The position numbers and the translations under genes were made by a program. The notes beneath the pieces were generated by a model that saw only the letters and a list, made by a program, of their open reading frames with translations, did no database searches and had not been told where the DNA came from. DNA of 64,000 nucleotides from JAHJDS01 sp964569795 (GTDB lineage: Bacteria > Desulfobacterota > Desulfarculia > Desulfarculales > JAHJDS01), in contig CAZMVB010000003.1 in assembly GCA_964569795.1 (NCBI GenBank), forward strand, positions 62,001 to 126,000, in the 5' to 3' direction. Positions 26,443 to 35,685 of this stretch are shown in pieces; position 1 is the stretch's first letter; the number at the start of each line of letters is the position of its first letter.

Positions 26443-27960
26443 TTATGGGGAACATAATTGTCCAACAGGCTCACTTGCTGCGCCTGTATTTCCTGCATGT
26501 TTCAACATATAAAAGGCCTTCAAAGTTTGGGCCACAAAATACTTATTCTGCCTGCAAAACTGCGCAAAAACTGAACCTTGCTGGGTTCTTGTCTTGCTTA
26601 TGCAACCTCCCCCGCAAAAAAGGGCTATGGAGCACTTCAGACACTCCGGCATATTTGCAAGATACCTGTTCCGGTATGTGTCCCTCAACTCGAAGTATCT
26701 GACTTCCCCTCCGGAAAGGGTGCCGATGCGCTTCTGCCTGTCCCCGGCTTCTTCCAGGCATTCGTAAATATCTCCCAAGAAATCCACGGCATAGTGCGAG
26801 TTGGAGCTGACCGCGCAGTATCTGGGCTGCCACCAATTTCTTGTGGTCTTAACATTCATAATCTGCTCAAGAAAATCGAAACTTTGAATAGGAGGTTTCT
26901 GCTGTTTGATGGCCACATCCATGAAGAGCTGGGAAAAAATATCCATTTCAGTCGGTGAAATATCTTTGGCATGAAAAGAATGTACGGGTGCGAAGTAAAC
27001 CTCTATGCCTTGATGGCCCAGGATATTTTCCTGCACCAGATACTCCACTAGCTCCCGGGTGGATTCGAGCCTGTCTGGATGAAGATGGATCCGGATAATG
27101 GCCGTGGACTTGGCCTCAACTATATTATGCAGGGCGCCAATCATCTTGGCAAAGGTGGGAGCGCCGGAGGGAGAAATCCGGGTGGCGTCATGAAAGAGCT
27201 GTCCCCCGTCCAACGTCACCTGGACGTTATTGATTTTTCCCGGCTGAGGACCCAGCAAGTCCAGCATCTGCGGTAACATCAGCGCGTTGGTGGCCGTGGA
27301 GACCACAATCCCCTGCTTCTGGGCATAAGCCAGAATCAGCTCTATGGCACCGCGGTTGCCCGGCAGCATTGGCTCGCCGCCGAAAAGAATGAACCGCAGC
27401 CGATTTCCCGGAATGTCGGGGAACAACTTGCCAAAATAGTTACGGAAAAAATCATCCACAAAGGACTCGCTCATTACGGAGTGGGGCTGAGTTTGCCTGA
27501 TGTTGTCCTGAAAGCAGTAAGTGCACGCCAGATTGCATTTGTACGTCAGGATGAAGGTAAGCATCTTGCCTAGCAAGGCACGTTTGTTCAAGTCAGCGTC
27601 CCGCTCCGCGATGACCTGCACCAGCTTACTCAATTCTTCCTGTTCCTCTTTGATGGAAAAGCGGGTAAGGTGCCCCCGTTTGATCAAATACTCCTTTTCA
27701 GCCGGCATGAGGAAAGAGAGGTTCCCCCCTGGCTTAAATGAAACCAGTTTACGGGCAATCTCAGAAGTAACCACGTCAATGCACATGGAAAAACCATTGT
27801 ACAAAAGAGAATTACCTTCGCCTACCTCCACCGCGTTAAGGAAACCGCTCGGCCGCAGACCCTCTTCTCCCTCTGCCTGACCAAACCGGCCGCGCCTGAT
27901 CCGGCCCGCCACTGGCCGGTAAGGGGGGCTCTCCTCATCACAGTTGTTGCTCGCCAACAT
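26443..27960 (-). CDS. Radical SAM/SPASM peptide maturase 3
   Basis: 505 residues from the ATG at 27960, preceded by GGAAGGCGGGC; the open frame extends further up to 28143, but that part is low-complexity and unlike the paralogues. After a ~38-residue variable tail the shared N-terminal domain (LNAVEVGEGNSLLYNG) follows. The cluster motif is C142-x3-C146-x2-C149 and the core has FGGEPMLPGN. The SPASM region contains CLKCSIALFCGGGC and a late FCRQ cysteine. It is the first gene of the RiPP-like set. Why two precursors need three maturases is not clear; each may act on a different core residue. Confidence 0.87.
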   Translation of the reverse strand: MLASNNCDEESPPYRPVAGRIRRGRFGQAEGEEGLRPSGFLNAVEVGEGNSLLYNGFSMCIDVVTSEIARKLVSFKPGGNLSFLMPAEKEYLIKRGHLTRFSIKEEQEELSKLVQVIAERDADLNKRALLGKMLTFILTYKCNLACTYCFQDNIRQTQPHSVMSESFVDDFFRNYFGKLFPDIPGNRLRFILFGGEPMLPGNRGAIELILAYAQKQGIVVSTATNALMLPQMLDLLGPQPGKINNVQVTLDGGQLFHDATRISPSGAPTFAKMIGALHNIVEAKSTAIIRIHLHPDRLESTRELVEYLVQENILGHQGIEVYFAPVHSFHAKDISPTEMDIFSQLFMDVAIKQQKPPIQSFDFLEQIMNVKTTRNWWQPRYCAVSSNSHYAVDFLGDIYECLEEAGDRQKRIGTLSGGEVRYFELRDTYRNRYLANMPECLKCSIALFCGGGCISKTRTQQGSVFAQFCRQNKYFVAQTLKAFYMLKHAGNTGAASEPVGQLCSP

Positions 27961-28513
27961 GCCCGCCTTCCGGTCTTCTATCAACCGGTTGAAATTTCTA
28001 TGCCTCGCCCCACGCCCTAAGGTCTGTCCTTCCCTCCCGGTGCCTGCCGGCCGAGATGGCCAGACAAACATGGCCCCGGGCACACGTCCCGCCTGAAGGG
28101 CAAAAGCCACAGGCGCCGGCCGCTGTCGGCGGCCGCACGACACCTAAAACACGGCCGTTACGACCATCCGTGTCCGGCTAGGATCGGGACCGGCTTTGTG
28201 GGTCTAGGAGGTGGGAGAGAGGGGATACGCCAAGTTGATCAGGATGGGCACGATTCGCGGCTGACTCCACTTTGCCAGGCTCCGCTTGGTTCCCCACATT
28301 CCACGGGGACCGATTGCTTGCCCTCCTAGAATCCCTGAGAGGCCAGATTTGACCGCTAAGGGAATAATTTCGACGCTTATTATGAGATAATTATATACCA
28401 AGCCGGCCGGACCGTGTCAAGAACAACCTAGGCCCAATTTGTATGTAGTCAGCGAGTTTACCAATCTAGAAAATTATTAATTTTATAGTTATGGTGCCCT
28501 CTTCAATAGAGCC

Positions 28514-28686
28514 CTAACATACCCTGACGGGAGCTGCCCTCGCCATGAGTCAAGGTATATCTCTCGGGCCGAGACTCTCGTGTCGGCCTCATCTTTTCCA
28601 GATATGGCCGGCTAGGCTGTCTCTGCCTTGATTGCGTCCGCGAAAAAGGCCGTTCGTCAGGCGAGTGGACCACTATCTTGACTTTT
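28514..28686 (+). repeat. Dispersed repeat, copy A (left and right ends)
   Basis: The left part (AACATACC..., then GAGTCAAGGTATATCTCTCG and GAGACTCTCG) could encode SQGISLGPRLS. The right part is CGAAAAAGGC, then GTGGACCACTAT-CTTGACTTTT at 28665. Copy B at 36393-36574 has the same order and spacing. Partial copies lie at 58405 and 62822. Confidence 0.65.
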
Positions 28687-28941
28687 TTGTCGTCACCCGA
28701 ACTCAAGGGAGGCAAATGATCCATTGACCTCGCCCGAGCCCGACCCACGTCACAGGCCCCGGGGTGTTGAGCCCGGCCGTTATCCCGGAAATCCACTCCT
28801 AGTCGCCAAGTCGATCCTGGATGAGGCTGAGTCCTTTTATCTATTGACAGTCAGAAAAGGCCGGTCAATAATATGAGAAAATAGCGATTGTGCGACTGCG
28901 GATGAGCATCTGACTGAAAACAGCGCTCCCAAGACGCGGGT

Positions 28942-28966
28942 CTTGCTGGGCTCATCCTGTCCCTCA
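28942..28966 (+). promoter_or_regulatory. Conserved upstream element of cyclase genes, copy 2
   Basis: Contains CTCATCCTGTCCCTCA 150 bp before the ATG at 29092. It matches the elements at 3901 and 59127. Confidence 0.55.
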
Positions 28967-29091
28967 CACAGCGATTCGAATCTCTTCAAAAACTCACCCT
29001 GGACCAGTTTGACCCCGGCCGCCGTTTTGACGGCAGACCCTGCATCTTGATTGCGATCTATTCAGATCGGTTCCCAGGCTCGGGGAGAGGC

Positions 29092-32000
29092 ATGTACTGC
29101 CTGAAGTGCCAATCCGATAACAGGGAAGGGGCCAAGTTTTGTCGTGAGTGCGGCTCCGAGCTGTGGCCTACATGCCCAAATTGTGGTGCCGGGAACCTGC
29201 CGGGAGACAAGTTCTGTAGTGAGTGCGGTCGGGATCTGCACCGGCCCAAACAAGTCCCGACCATTGATTACGACCAGCCCAGGTCCTACACCCCAAAACA
29301 CCTGGCTGACAAGATTCTCACCTTACGGAGTTCCATCGAAGGCGAGCGCAAGCTCGTGACCGTCATGTTCGCTGACGTGGCCGGTTCCACGGCCATGTTC
29401 GAGAACCTCGATCCGGAAGACATCCACCAGATCATGGACGGGTGTTTTCGTATCCTCATGGACGAAATCCACCGCTACGAGGGTACTGTCAACCAGTTCA
29501 GAGGTGATGGCGTGATGGCCCTTTTCGGCGCACCACTGGCCCACGAGGGTCACGCCCAGAGGGCCTGTCTGGCCGCCCTGGGCATACAGCGGGTCATGAA
29601 GGATTACCGCCAGGAAATGAAGGCACGGTTTGCGATCGAGTTCAAAATGCGGATCGGCCTCGACACGGGCCTGGTGGTCGTCGGCTCGATCGGTGACGAT
29701 TTACGAATGGATTACACCGCCGACGGCGACACCGCCAACCTGGCCTCGAGGATGGAGGGCCTGGCCAAGCCCGATACCATTCTGGTCTCCGGCAACACCT
29801 ATAAGCTGATCGGGGAATACTTCGAGTTCGAACCCTTGGGTCAGGTCCAGCTCAAGGGCAAGAAGGGGCCCCAGGAGGCCTACATACTGTTGAGGCCCGG
29901 CGAGGTCGGGACCCGAATCGCGGCCTCGGCGGCCAAGGGTATGACCAGATTCGTCGGTCGAGAGCGTGAGCTCGATGCGGTCAAAGAGGCCTTCGAGAAA
30001 GTCCAATCAGGCCAGGGCCAGGTGGTCGGTATCGTCGGTGAAGCTGGGGTCGGCAAATCGAGGCTGCTCTTCGAACTGCGCCAAGCGCTGCCCCAGAGGG
30101 GACTCACCTACCTCGAGGGGCACTGCCTCCATTACGGCGGTTCCATGCCGTACCTGCCCATCCTGGACGTTTTCAGGTCCTTTGTCGGCATCAAGGAGGG
30201 CGAGCGGGAGTCTGTCATCAGGAAAAAAATGAAACAGAGGATCCTCGGATTGGATCAGAATCTTCGAAACGTTCTCCCTCCGTTCCAGGAACTCCTTTCT
30301 CTGAAGGTATACGATCAGGAATACGCCCAACTCGAACCCAAACAGAAACGAGAAAAGACCTTCGAGGCCATCAGGGACCTGCTGGTTCGGGGCAGTCAGG
30401 AGCAGCCGATAGTGCTTGCCGTCGAGGACCTGCACTGGATCGACAAGACCTCCGAAGAATTCCTGGACTACATGATCGGCTGGCTGCCCAACACTCGCAT
30501 TCTGCTCATCCTTCTCTATCGCCCCGAATACACCCACGGGTGGGGGAGCAAGTCCTATTACAGCAAGATCGGAGTGCATCAGCTTTCGGCCGGCACCAGC
30601 GCCGAGCTGCTCAGGGCCATCCTGGAGGGTGGCAAAGTGGCGCCCGAACTCAGGGAACTGATCCTTGGCCGGGCGGCGGGCAATCCCTTTTTCATGGAAG
30701 AGCTGACTCAGAGTCTGTTGGAAAACGGATCGATCCTCAAACAGGGGGACCGATACGTCCTGAGCGCCAAACCATCAAACATTCGTGTGCCGGACACGGT
30801 TCAGGGAATCATCGCCGCCCGGATGGACCGTCTGGAGGAGGGCCTCAAGCGTATCATGCAGATCGCTTCGGTCATCGGTCGGGAGTTCGCCTTTCGCATT
30901 CTACATGCCATCACCGATAAGCAAGAGGACCTCAAAGCCAATCTGATTCTTCTTCAGGGCCTGGAGTTCATTTACGAGAAGCGGCTGTTTCCTGAACTGG
31001 AGTACATCTTCAGACACGCTCTCACCCAGGAGGTGGCCTACGACAGCTTGCTGGTCAAGCGCCGCAAGGAGATTCATGAAAGGATAGCCCGAGCCATTGA
31101 GGGGCTTTACGCCGAGCGGCTTGAGGAATTCTACGAGATGCTGGCCTATCACTATTCCAAGAGTGAAAACGTCTCAAAGGCCTGTCAGTATCTGAAACTG
31201 TCAGGCGACAAGGCCAGGGGCAACTTCTCAACGTCGGAAGGGTTCAGTTTTTACAGGGAGGCCGCCAACCTGCTTCGCAATCAGCCTGAGACCAGCGACA
31301 ACATCCGGGATCGTCTGGAGATTCTCCAGGCAATGGCCCGTCAAATACTAGTCCTGGGTCATCTTGAGGGTTCGTTGGAAATCTTAAGGGAGGGCGAAAG
31401 CCTGGCTCAAGACCTGGGGGATCGAAAAGCCCTTGCTCACTTCCAGACCAGTATTGGGATCTACTACATCATTTCGGGTAGTGATCCAAAAAAGGGGAGA
31501 AGGTATATCAAGAGAAGCCTGGGTGAGTCCGAACTGTCAGGGGAGTTTGAAATCGTAATTCCCGTATCAATGGACCTGATTTATTCCTATTTTGCTGAAG
31601 GGAAGCTCTTAACAGTGTGCCAGGTTGCGCCAAAGGTTATTGACCTCATTGAGAAGACACATACCGAACGTGAACAGTTCGGCCGGCTGGATAACGTATA
31701 TTCGGTGATGAATGGCCTGTGGGGGATGAGCCTCGGGGAAATCGGGAACTTTGCCGAGGGAGAGCGATTGCTCGAGAAAGGCCTGTCCTTTGCCCATGAA
31801 ATTGATAACCTACTCAGCCTCGCCCTTGTCGAAATGGGTTATGGCAGGTTTTGCTTTACCAAGGGTGATGCTGAAAGCCAGGTTAATCATTTTCGCTCGG
31901 CCATCGAGGCCCTGGAGAAGAATCAATTCCGTATCCTACTGGGTCCGGCATGGGCCTGGTCGGGCCGGGGCTACTCTTTTTTGGGTCAGACCGACACAGC

Positions 32001-32463
32001 TCTCCAATGCGCGGAGAAGGGATTGAAAATGCACACCGACCTTGGTGCGCCATTTATGCTGGGAAGCATTCACCTGACCCTTGGTGAGATTCATCTGCAA
32101 CTGGGCGACCTCGAAAAGGCCCTGATCCATGTCGAACAGGCGGTGGATCTGTCACAAAAGAACAATGAAAGGATGTTTGAGGCGGAAAGCCGGATAACCT
32201 GGGGAAGGGTCATCGCAGCCAGAGACAAGACCAAATTTGACGAGGCACAAGAACGGATATTAGAGGGGACGAGCATACTCGAGGAGTTGGAAATTAGGCC
32301 GCTTTACGCCGTGGGTCTTTTCCATCTGGGAGAGCTTTACGCGAACGCAGGCCAAAGGGACGCGGCCGTCGAGAGCCTGAAAAAGGCCGAAGAGATGTTC
32401 CAGGAAATGGGCATGTTCTACTGGCCGGGCAAGACCAAAGAGGTGTTGGCGTCTCTACGATGA
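29092..32463 (+). CDS. Zinc-ribbon/class III cyclase/AAA ATPase/TPR signalling protein 1
   Basis: 1123 residues. Two zinc ribbons open the protein (CLKC...CREC and CPNC...CSEC, residues 3-46). The class III cyclase domain follows (about 85-270) with Asp95 in FADVAGST and Asp139 in RGDGVMALFG. An AAA/NACHT-like ATPase module comes next, with Walker A GEAGVGKS (316-323) and Walker B VLAVEDLHWID (441-451). The C-terminal half is TPR repeats. The likely role is a soluble signalling ATPase that makes a cyclic nucleotide in response to protein or ligand binding. The paralogue position 'AVGDT' reads ADGDT here. The ATG at 29092 aligns with the start of the paralogue at 59276; an upstream ATG at 29047 does not. 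Confidence 0.88.
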   Translation: MYCLKCQSDNREGAKFCRECGSELWPTCPNCGAGNLPGDKFCSECGRDLHRPKQVPTIDYDQPRSYTPKHLADKILTLRSSIEGERKLVTVMFADVAGSTAMFENLDPEDIHQIMDGCFRILMDEIHRYEGTVNQFRGDGVMALFGAPLAHEGHAQRACLAALGIQRVMKDYRQEMKARFAIEFKMRIGLDTGLVVVGSIGDDLRMDYTADGDTANLASRMEGLAKPDTILVSGNTYKLIGEYFEFEPLGQVQLKGKKGPQEAYILLRPGEVGTRIAASAAKGMTRFVGRERELDAVKEAFEKVQSGQGQVVGIVGEAGVGKSRLLFELRQALPQRGLTYLEGHCLHYGGSMPYLPILDVFRSFVGIKEGERESVIRKKMKQRILGLDQNLRNVLPPFQELLSLKVYDQEYAQLEPKQKREKTFEAIRDLLVRGSQEQPIVLAVEDLHWIDKTSEEFLDYMIGWLPNTRILLILLYRPEYTHGWGSKSYYSKIGVHQLSAGTSAELLRAILEGGKVAPELRELILGRAAGNPFFMEELTQSLLENGSILKQGDRYVLSAKPSNIRVPDTVQGIIAARMDRLEEGLKRIMQIASVIGREFAFRILHAITDKQEDLKANLILLQGLEFIYEKRLFPELEYIFRHALTQEVAYDSLLVKRRKEIHERIARAIEGLYAERLEEFYEMLAYHYSKSENVSKACQYLKLSGDKARGNFSTSEGFSFYREAANLLRNQPETSDNIRDRLEILQAMARQILVLGHLEGSLEILREGESLAQDLGDRKALAHFQTSIGIYYIISGSDPKKGRRYIKRSLGESELSGEFEIVIPVSMDLIYSYFAEGKLLTVCQVAPKVIDLIEKTHTEREQFGRLDNVYSVMNGLWGMSLGEIGNFAEGERLLEKGLSFAHEIDNLLSLALVEMGYGRFCFTKGDAESQVNHFRSAIEALEKNQFRILLGPAWAWSGRGYSFLGQTDTALQCAEKGLKMHTDLGAPFMLGSIHLTLGEIHLQLGDLEKALIHVEQAVDLSQKNNERMFEAESRITWGRVIAARDKTKFDEAQERILEGTSILEELEIRPLYAVGLFHLGELYANAGQRDAAVESLKKAEEMFQEMGMFYWPGKTKEVLASLR

Positions 32464-32623
32464 TCGGTCTTTTGTCACCCCGGACAGGAAATAATCCTGA
32501 ATCAGTCCGCCTGCATGATGTCAGCGAGTTCGGCCGCTTCAGGGCTGATTTTTAAGTTAGAGTACCGGTCCCCTCCAGTCGTGGGCGATTAGCGTTGTAC
32601 CACCGACGCCGGGCCAGGGTGCG

Positions 32624-34066
32624 TTACTTCAGGTCGGCCCGGCGCTCCAGGCTGGCTTTTAGAAACCGCCTGGGATTGTGGTAAGTCAGTTTGGTGAACA
32701 TATCATCAGTCAAGTTGCTCTTATCCTTGAACGGTGCTATCCACTCCTCTTCATTCCATGTGTGAGCCGTGGTGGGCCAATCGGAACCGAACAGAATCTT
32801 TTCGTCAACCCGGGAACCATTGTTCGACAAAATGGCGACCAGGTCAGGATCGACATCGGAGTCCGGGCAGGAGAGCACGCTGTCTCTTTTAGACTCATCG
32901 GCTAGCAGATACTTCATGTCCGAAAAATAGCGACGCGGTTTGACGTGGGCTATGTCATTATATGACACGTCGGTGTAGACATTTGGATATTTCCTCATCA
33001 GACATACGATATCATTACGCCAGCGACGAGCCCTCCGCGCCCGTTCGTATTTCAAATCCTTGGACGTGTCCTGTCCCGGCTTGCCAGGCCGGGAAAGGCC
33101 GGCGTCAATACCTTCCCTCAAATGCCGGCATGGATCTTGTCCCTCCGAAAAAATAGGGTCATCGGCGGCATGCCGACTGGCGTAATGGCCTCCGAAGTGG
33201 GCCAGATTGAGCACCAGGCCGGGAAATTGGTCCAGGACCCGGGCCCAGTTGTAGGGCCGGCACAGATTGCTGCGCAGGCCGGGCGCCCGGCTGAGAACGT
33301 CCGACACAGCGCCCCCCGGGGAACAATGAGCGGTGATGGGAACCCCTTCGGACTCGGCCCATGTGTATAACTCGCTTAGCGCCCGGCGGGCCCGGCCCTG
33401 ATTGACCGGCGACTCCGGCACGACGTGGAAGCCCAGCGCTGGATCAAGCTTGACCCCTCCAAAACCCAGACGTGAAACCGCTTCCACGGCCGTCACCAGG
33501 CCTCCCTTGCGACGGGGGTCGAACATCACAAAAGGCATAAACCGACCCGGATGGCGGAGCATCTGCTCGTGCATCACGGCCACCTGGTAGTTATACTCCA
33601 TCACCACTTCACTGGACAGGCTGGTAAAAGTGGCGTCCCACATCAGCGGCGTGGCCACATCAATATTGGCTCGATTCATTTGCTCGACGTAAAGATCGGC
33701 CACTTTGCTCGGGTTTTCTTTGAATATTCGTATTGCCTCGAACAACCGCCGACCAGGAAGGCCGGAAAGTCCTACGGCATAGCCGACGCCCGATATTATA
33801 GACAACAGGTAAAAGACGACTTTCATCGGATATGATTTGATGAACCTTTTATTTAACCGGGATGGTAATTTTTTTGCCCACCCTTCAACCATTTTGCCTC
33901 CAGGTAACCGGGAGGCGATAGTGGCCGAAGCCTTGAGCCCGGGCAATATCCAGCGCAGCTTGTAGAACGCGTGGTAGTAATACTCGTCGGGAATGCTGTC
34001 GAAGTTAATCAGGTGCATGTGACAATTGTAAACCTGATGTCTGGGCGGCGATAGCTGGTCCGTCAT
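32624..34066 (-). CDS. Amidohydrolase family protein 1
   Basis: 480 residues of the amidohydrolase-2 type TIM-barrel family. The N-terminal metal motif is NCHMH (His16, His18). Later come ITAHCSPGGAV and LNLAHFGG with candidate metal-binding His, and FGSDWPTTAHTW with the catalytic Asp. Relatives hydrolyse or decarboxylate cyclic carboxylates and lactones. The substrate here is unknown. The start has GCGGGGGGGTAAC upstream. A paralogue lies 62 bp upstream in the same direction, so the two probably form an operon. They converge on the cyclase gene across a 160-bp gap in which I see no clear terminator. Confidence 0.8.
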   Translation of the reverse strand: MTDQLSPPRHQVYNCHMHLINFDSIPDEYYYHAFYKLRWILPGLKASATIASRLPGGKMVEGWAKKLPSRLNKRFIKSYPMKVVFYLLSIISGVGYAVGLSGLPGRRLFEAIRIFKENPSKVADLYVEQMNRANIDVATPLMWDATFTSLSSEVVMEYNYQVAVMHEQMLRHPGRFMPFVMFDPRRKGGLVTAVEAVSRLGFGGVKLDPALGFHVVPESPVNQGRARRALSELYTWAESEGVPITAHCSPGGAVSDVLSRAPGLRSNLCRPYNWARVLDQFPGLVLNLAHFGGHYASRHAADDPIFSEGQDPCRHLREGIDAGLSRPGKPGQDTSKDLKYERARRARRWRNDIVCLMRKYPNVYTDVSYNDIAHVKPRRYFSDMKYLLADESKRDSVLSCPDSDVDPDLVAILSNNGSRVDEKILFGSDWPTTAHTWNEEEWIAPFKDKSNLTDDMFTKLTYHNPRRFLKASLERRADLK

Positions 34067-34128
34067 GTTACCCCCCCGCGGTCAGTAATCGCCAACTATT
34101 CGGTGGCCAGGTCACGATGTTCCCCGGA

Positions 34129-35685
34129 CTAAAGCTCCCCTCGGTTGATCAGGTCCTTCACTCGCTGTGGCTCTCCCTCAAGAACTCCCCACCGGGAGGG
34201 TACTGACTCGATGCGCAACAGGCTATGCTTCAAAAATCGGGTCGGGTTGTCATAGGCCAGTTTCTTGAACAAAGGGGCGGGAAGTTTGGCCTGGTCTTGA
34301 AAAGGCCTGGCCCACTCCTTGTCGTTCCAGGTGTGGGCCGTCTGGGGCCAATCGGAACCAAACAGGATCTTTTCGTCAACCGGGTAACCCTTCCCGGCCG
34401 GGTCCTTTAACATCTCGACCAGTTCAGGGTCGATTCTCAGGCCGTCAAGCTTGGCCTTTGCCGTTTTTTCATCGAACTCCCACTTCTGTTGCAGCATCAG
34501 TTGCTTGGTCTTCTCATCGGTCAACAGGAATATCAGTTCGTCAAAATAGTCGTCAGGGTCGAGCAGGGCCCGGTCGTGGTAGGACACATCGGTATAGACG
34601 TTGCGGTAGCTCCGCATCAGATCCAGAATGTCATTGCGCCAGCGCCGAGACCGCTGGGCGTAATTGATCCGCCTTCGACCGGCCGTCCTCCTGGCTACCT
34701 GCGTGGACCGCCGTCGATCGTCGGACAAATCCAGGGGTGAGTGGCCTAAGAAACCTCGACCCCACACACCGACCGGTCTGGTGAGCCTCCTTTCCTGGCC
34801 GTAATATCCCCCGAAATGGGCCAGGTTTAACACCAGATGACGGAATTCTTCCAGCACCCGACGCCAGTTGTAGGGTCGGGCCAAGTTGTTTCTCAAAGAA
34901 GGATCGTAGCTGACGATGTCCGAGACCGCCCCGCCCTGGGAACAATGGACCGTTATCGGTACCCCCTCGTCCTCAGCCCAACGATAGAAAGCACGCAGGG
35001 CCTGGCAGGTATTTATATCGTTGACCGGCGATTCGGGGTCCGGGTGAAAACCCAGGGCCGGATAGACCTTCACCCCGCCAAAGCCCAGACGCATTACGGC
35101 GTCCTTGGCCATCCTCACACCTTCTTCGCGCCGGGGATCAAACATCACAAAGGGCAAAAACTTGCCCGGATGGCGGATCATCTGCTCCTGGATCAGAGCA
35201 ACCTGATATTCGAAAGGTACCTCCGCCCGGCTGGAACTCATGGCACGTCCCAGGTCTATCATCAGCGGCGTGGCCACGTTGATGCCGGCCTCGTCCATCT
35301 GGGAGACGTAATAATCGGCCACATCGTTCATGTCCATTTTGAACAAGTTTAACATTTCAGACACCCGCCGCCCCAATAGCCTCCTGAACCCTAGGGCATG
35401 GGGGACGCCCGTCACGATCGAAGCCAATTCGGCTAAGACTCGTATCGTTGGTGACTTGATTAACCTTTCATTCAACCTCGACGGCAGTGATTCGGAAATT
35501 TTGGCTAAAAAACGGGCCTTGGAGAGTTGGGAAATCAACCCCGTCGACGTCCTGAGCCAGGGGAATATCCAACGCAGACGGTAAAAAAAAGAGTCGTAAT
35601 AATCGTCCGGGGTGATCGCGAAGTTGAACAGGTGCATGTGACAGTTGTAAACAGGATGTTCGATCGACCTTTTGCCTTCCGCCAT
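34129..35685 (-). CDS. Amidohydrolase family protein 2
   Basis: 518 residues, paralogous to the next gene on this strand along its whole length. Motifs: NCHMH (His16, His18), GGVKVYPALGF, ITVHCSQGGAV, LNLAHFGG and FGSDWPQTAHTW. It is longer mainly because of an added segment after the LAHFGG strand (basic, around residues 300-340) and another before the FGSDWP motif. A GGGGAGGAGAA ribosome site precedes the ATG. The pair may act on related substrates or as a hetero-oligomer; this is inference. They lie next to, but point away from, the molybdenum hydroxylase locus at 37 kb. Confidence 0.8.
   Translation of the reverse strand: MAEGKRSIEHPVYNCHMHLFNFAITPDDYYDSFFYRLRWIFPWLRTSTGLISQLSKARFLAKISESLPSRLNERLIKSPTIRVLAELASIVTGVPHALGFRRLLGRRVSEMLNLFKMDMNDVADYYVSQMDEAGINVATPLMIDLGRAMSSSRAEVPFEYQVALIQEQMIRHPGKFLPFVMFDPRREEGVRMAKDAVMRLGFGGVKVYPALGFHPDPESPVNDINTCQALRAFYRWAEDEGVPITVHCSQGGAVSDIVSYDPSLRNNLARPYNWRRVLEEFRHLVLNLAHFGGYYGQERRLTRPVGVWGRGFLGHSPLDLSDDRRRSTQVARRTAGRRRINYAQRSRRWRNDILDLMRSYRNVYTDVSYHDRALLDPDDYFDELIFLLTDEKTKQLMLQQKWEFDEKTAKAKLDGLRIDPELVEMLKDPAGKGYPVDEKILFGSDWPQTAHTWNDKEWARPFQDQAKLPAPLFKKLAYDNPTRFLKHSLLRIESVPSRWGVLEGEPQRVKDLINRGEL

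Larger units (their letters stand above)
25665..26457. repeat. Tandem duplication (~400-bp unit) carrying a precursor gene in each copy
   Basis: Unit 1 (about 25665-26055) and unit 2 (about 26062-26457) are direct repeats, nearly identical, with a period of 397-402 bp. Each holds one 64-codon precursor gene plus the ~165 bp that follows it, including a GGCGGAACCGGGTACCAGCC stretch. The duplication is recent relative to the spread of the three maturases. Confidence 0.85.
27961..29091. other. 1.1-kb non-coding region between RiPP-like cluster and cyclase/ATPase gene
   Basis: No gene is supported. From 28514 it contains dispersed-repeat copy A, then about 400 bp that closely resembles the DNA upstream of the paralogous gene at 59276. 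The AT-rich part around 28380-28500 may hold the promoter of the minus-strand maturase operon, but no convincing hexamer pair was picked. Confidence 0.55.

Noticed and set aside
28204..28401. A 65-codon minus-strand gene upstream of the RiPP-like cluster, considered as a third precursor
   Set aside because: It lacks the leader and Cys-aromatic core of the two precursors and has no ribosome site.
28503..28796. A 97-codon minus-strand gene resembling frames at 22447 and 58605 (shared KVKIVVHSP-like stretch)
   Set aside because: The shared stretch is just the reverse translation of the GTGGACC/TTGACTTTT repeat core, so the similarity comes from the repeat and not from a protein.
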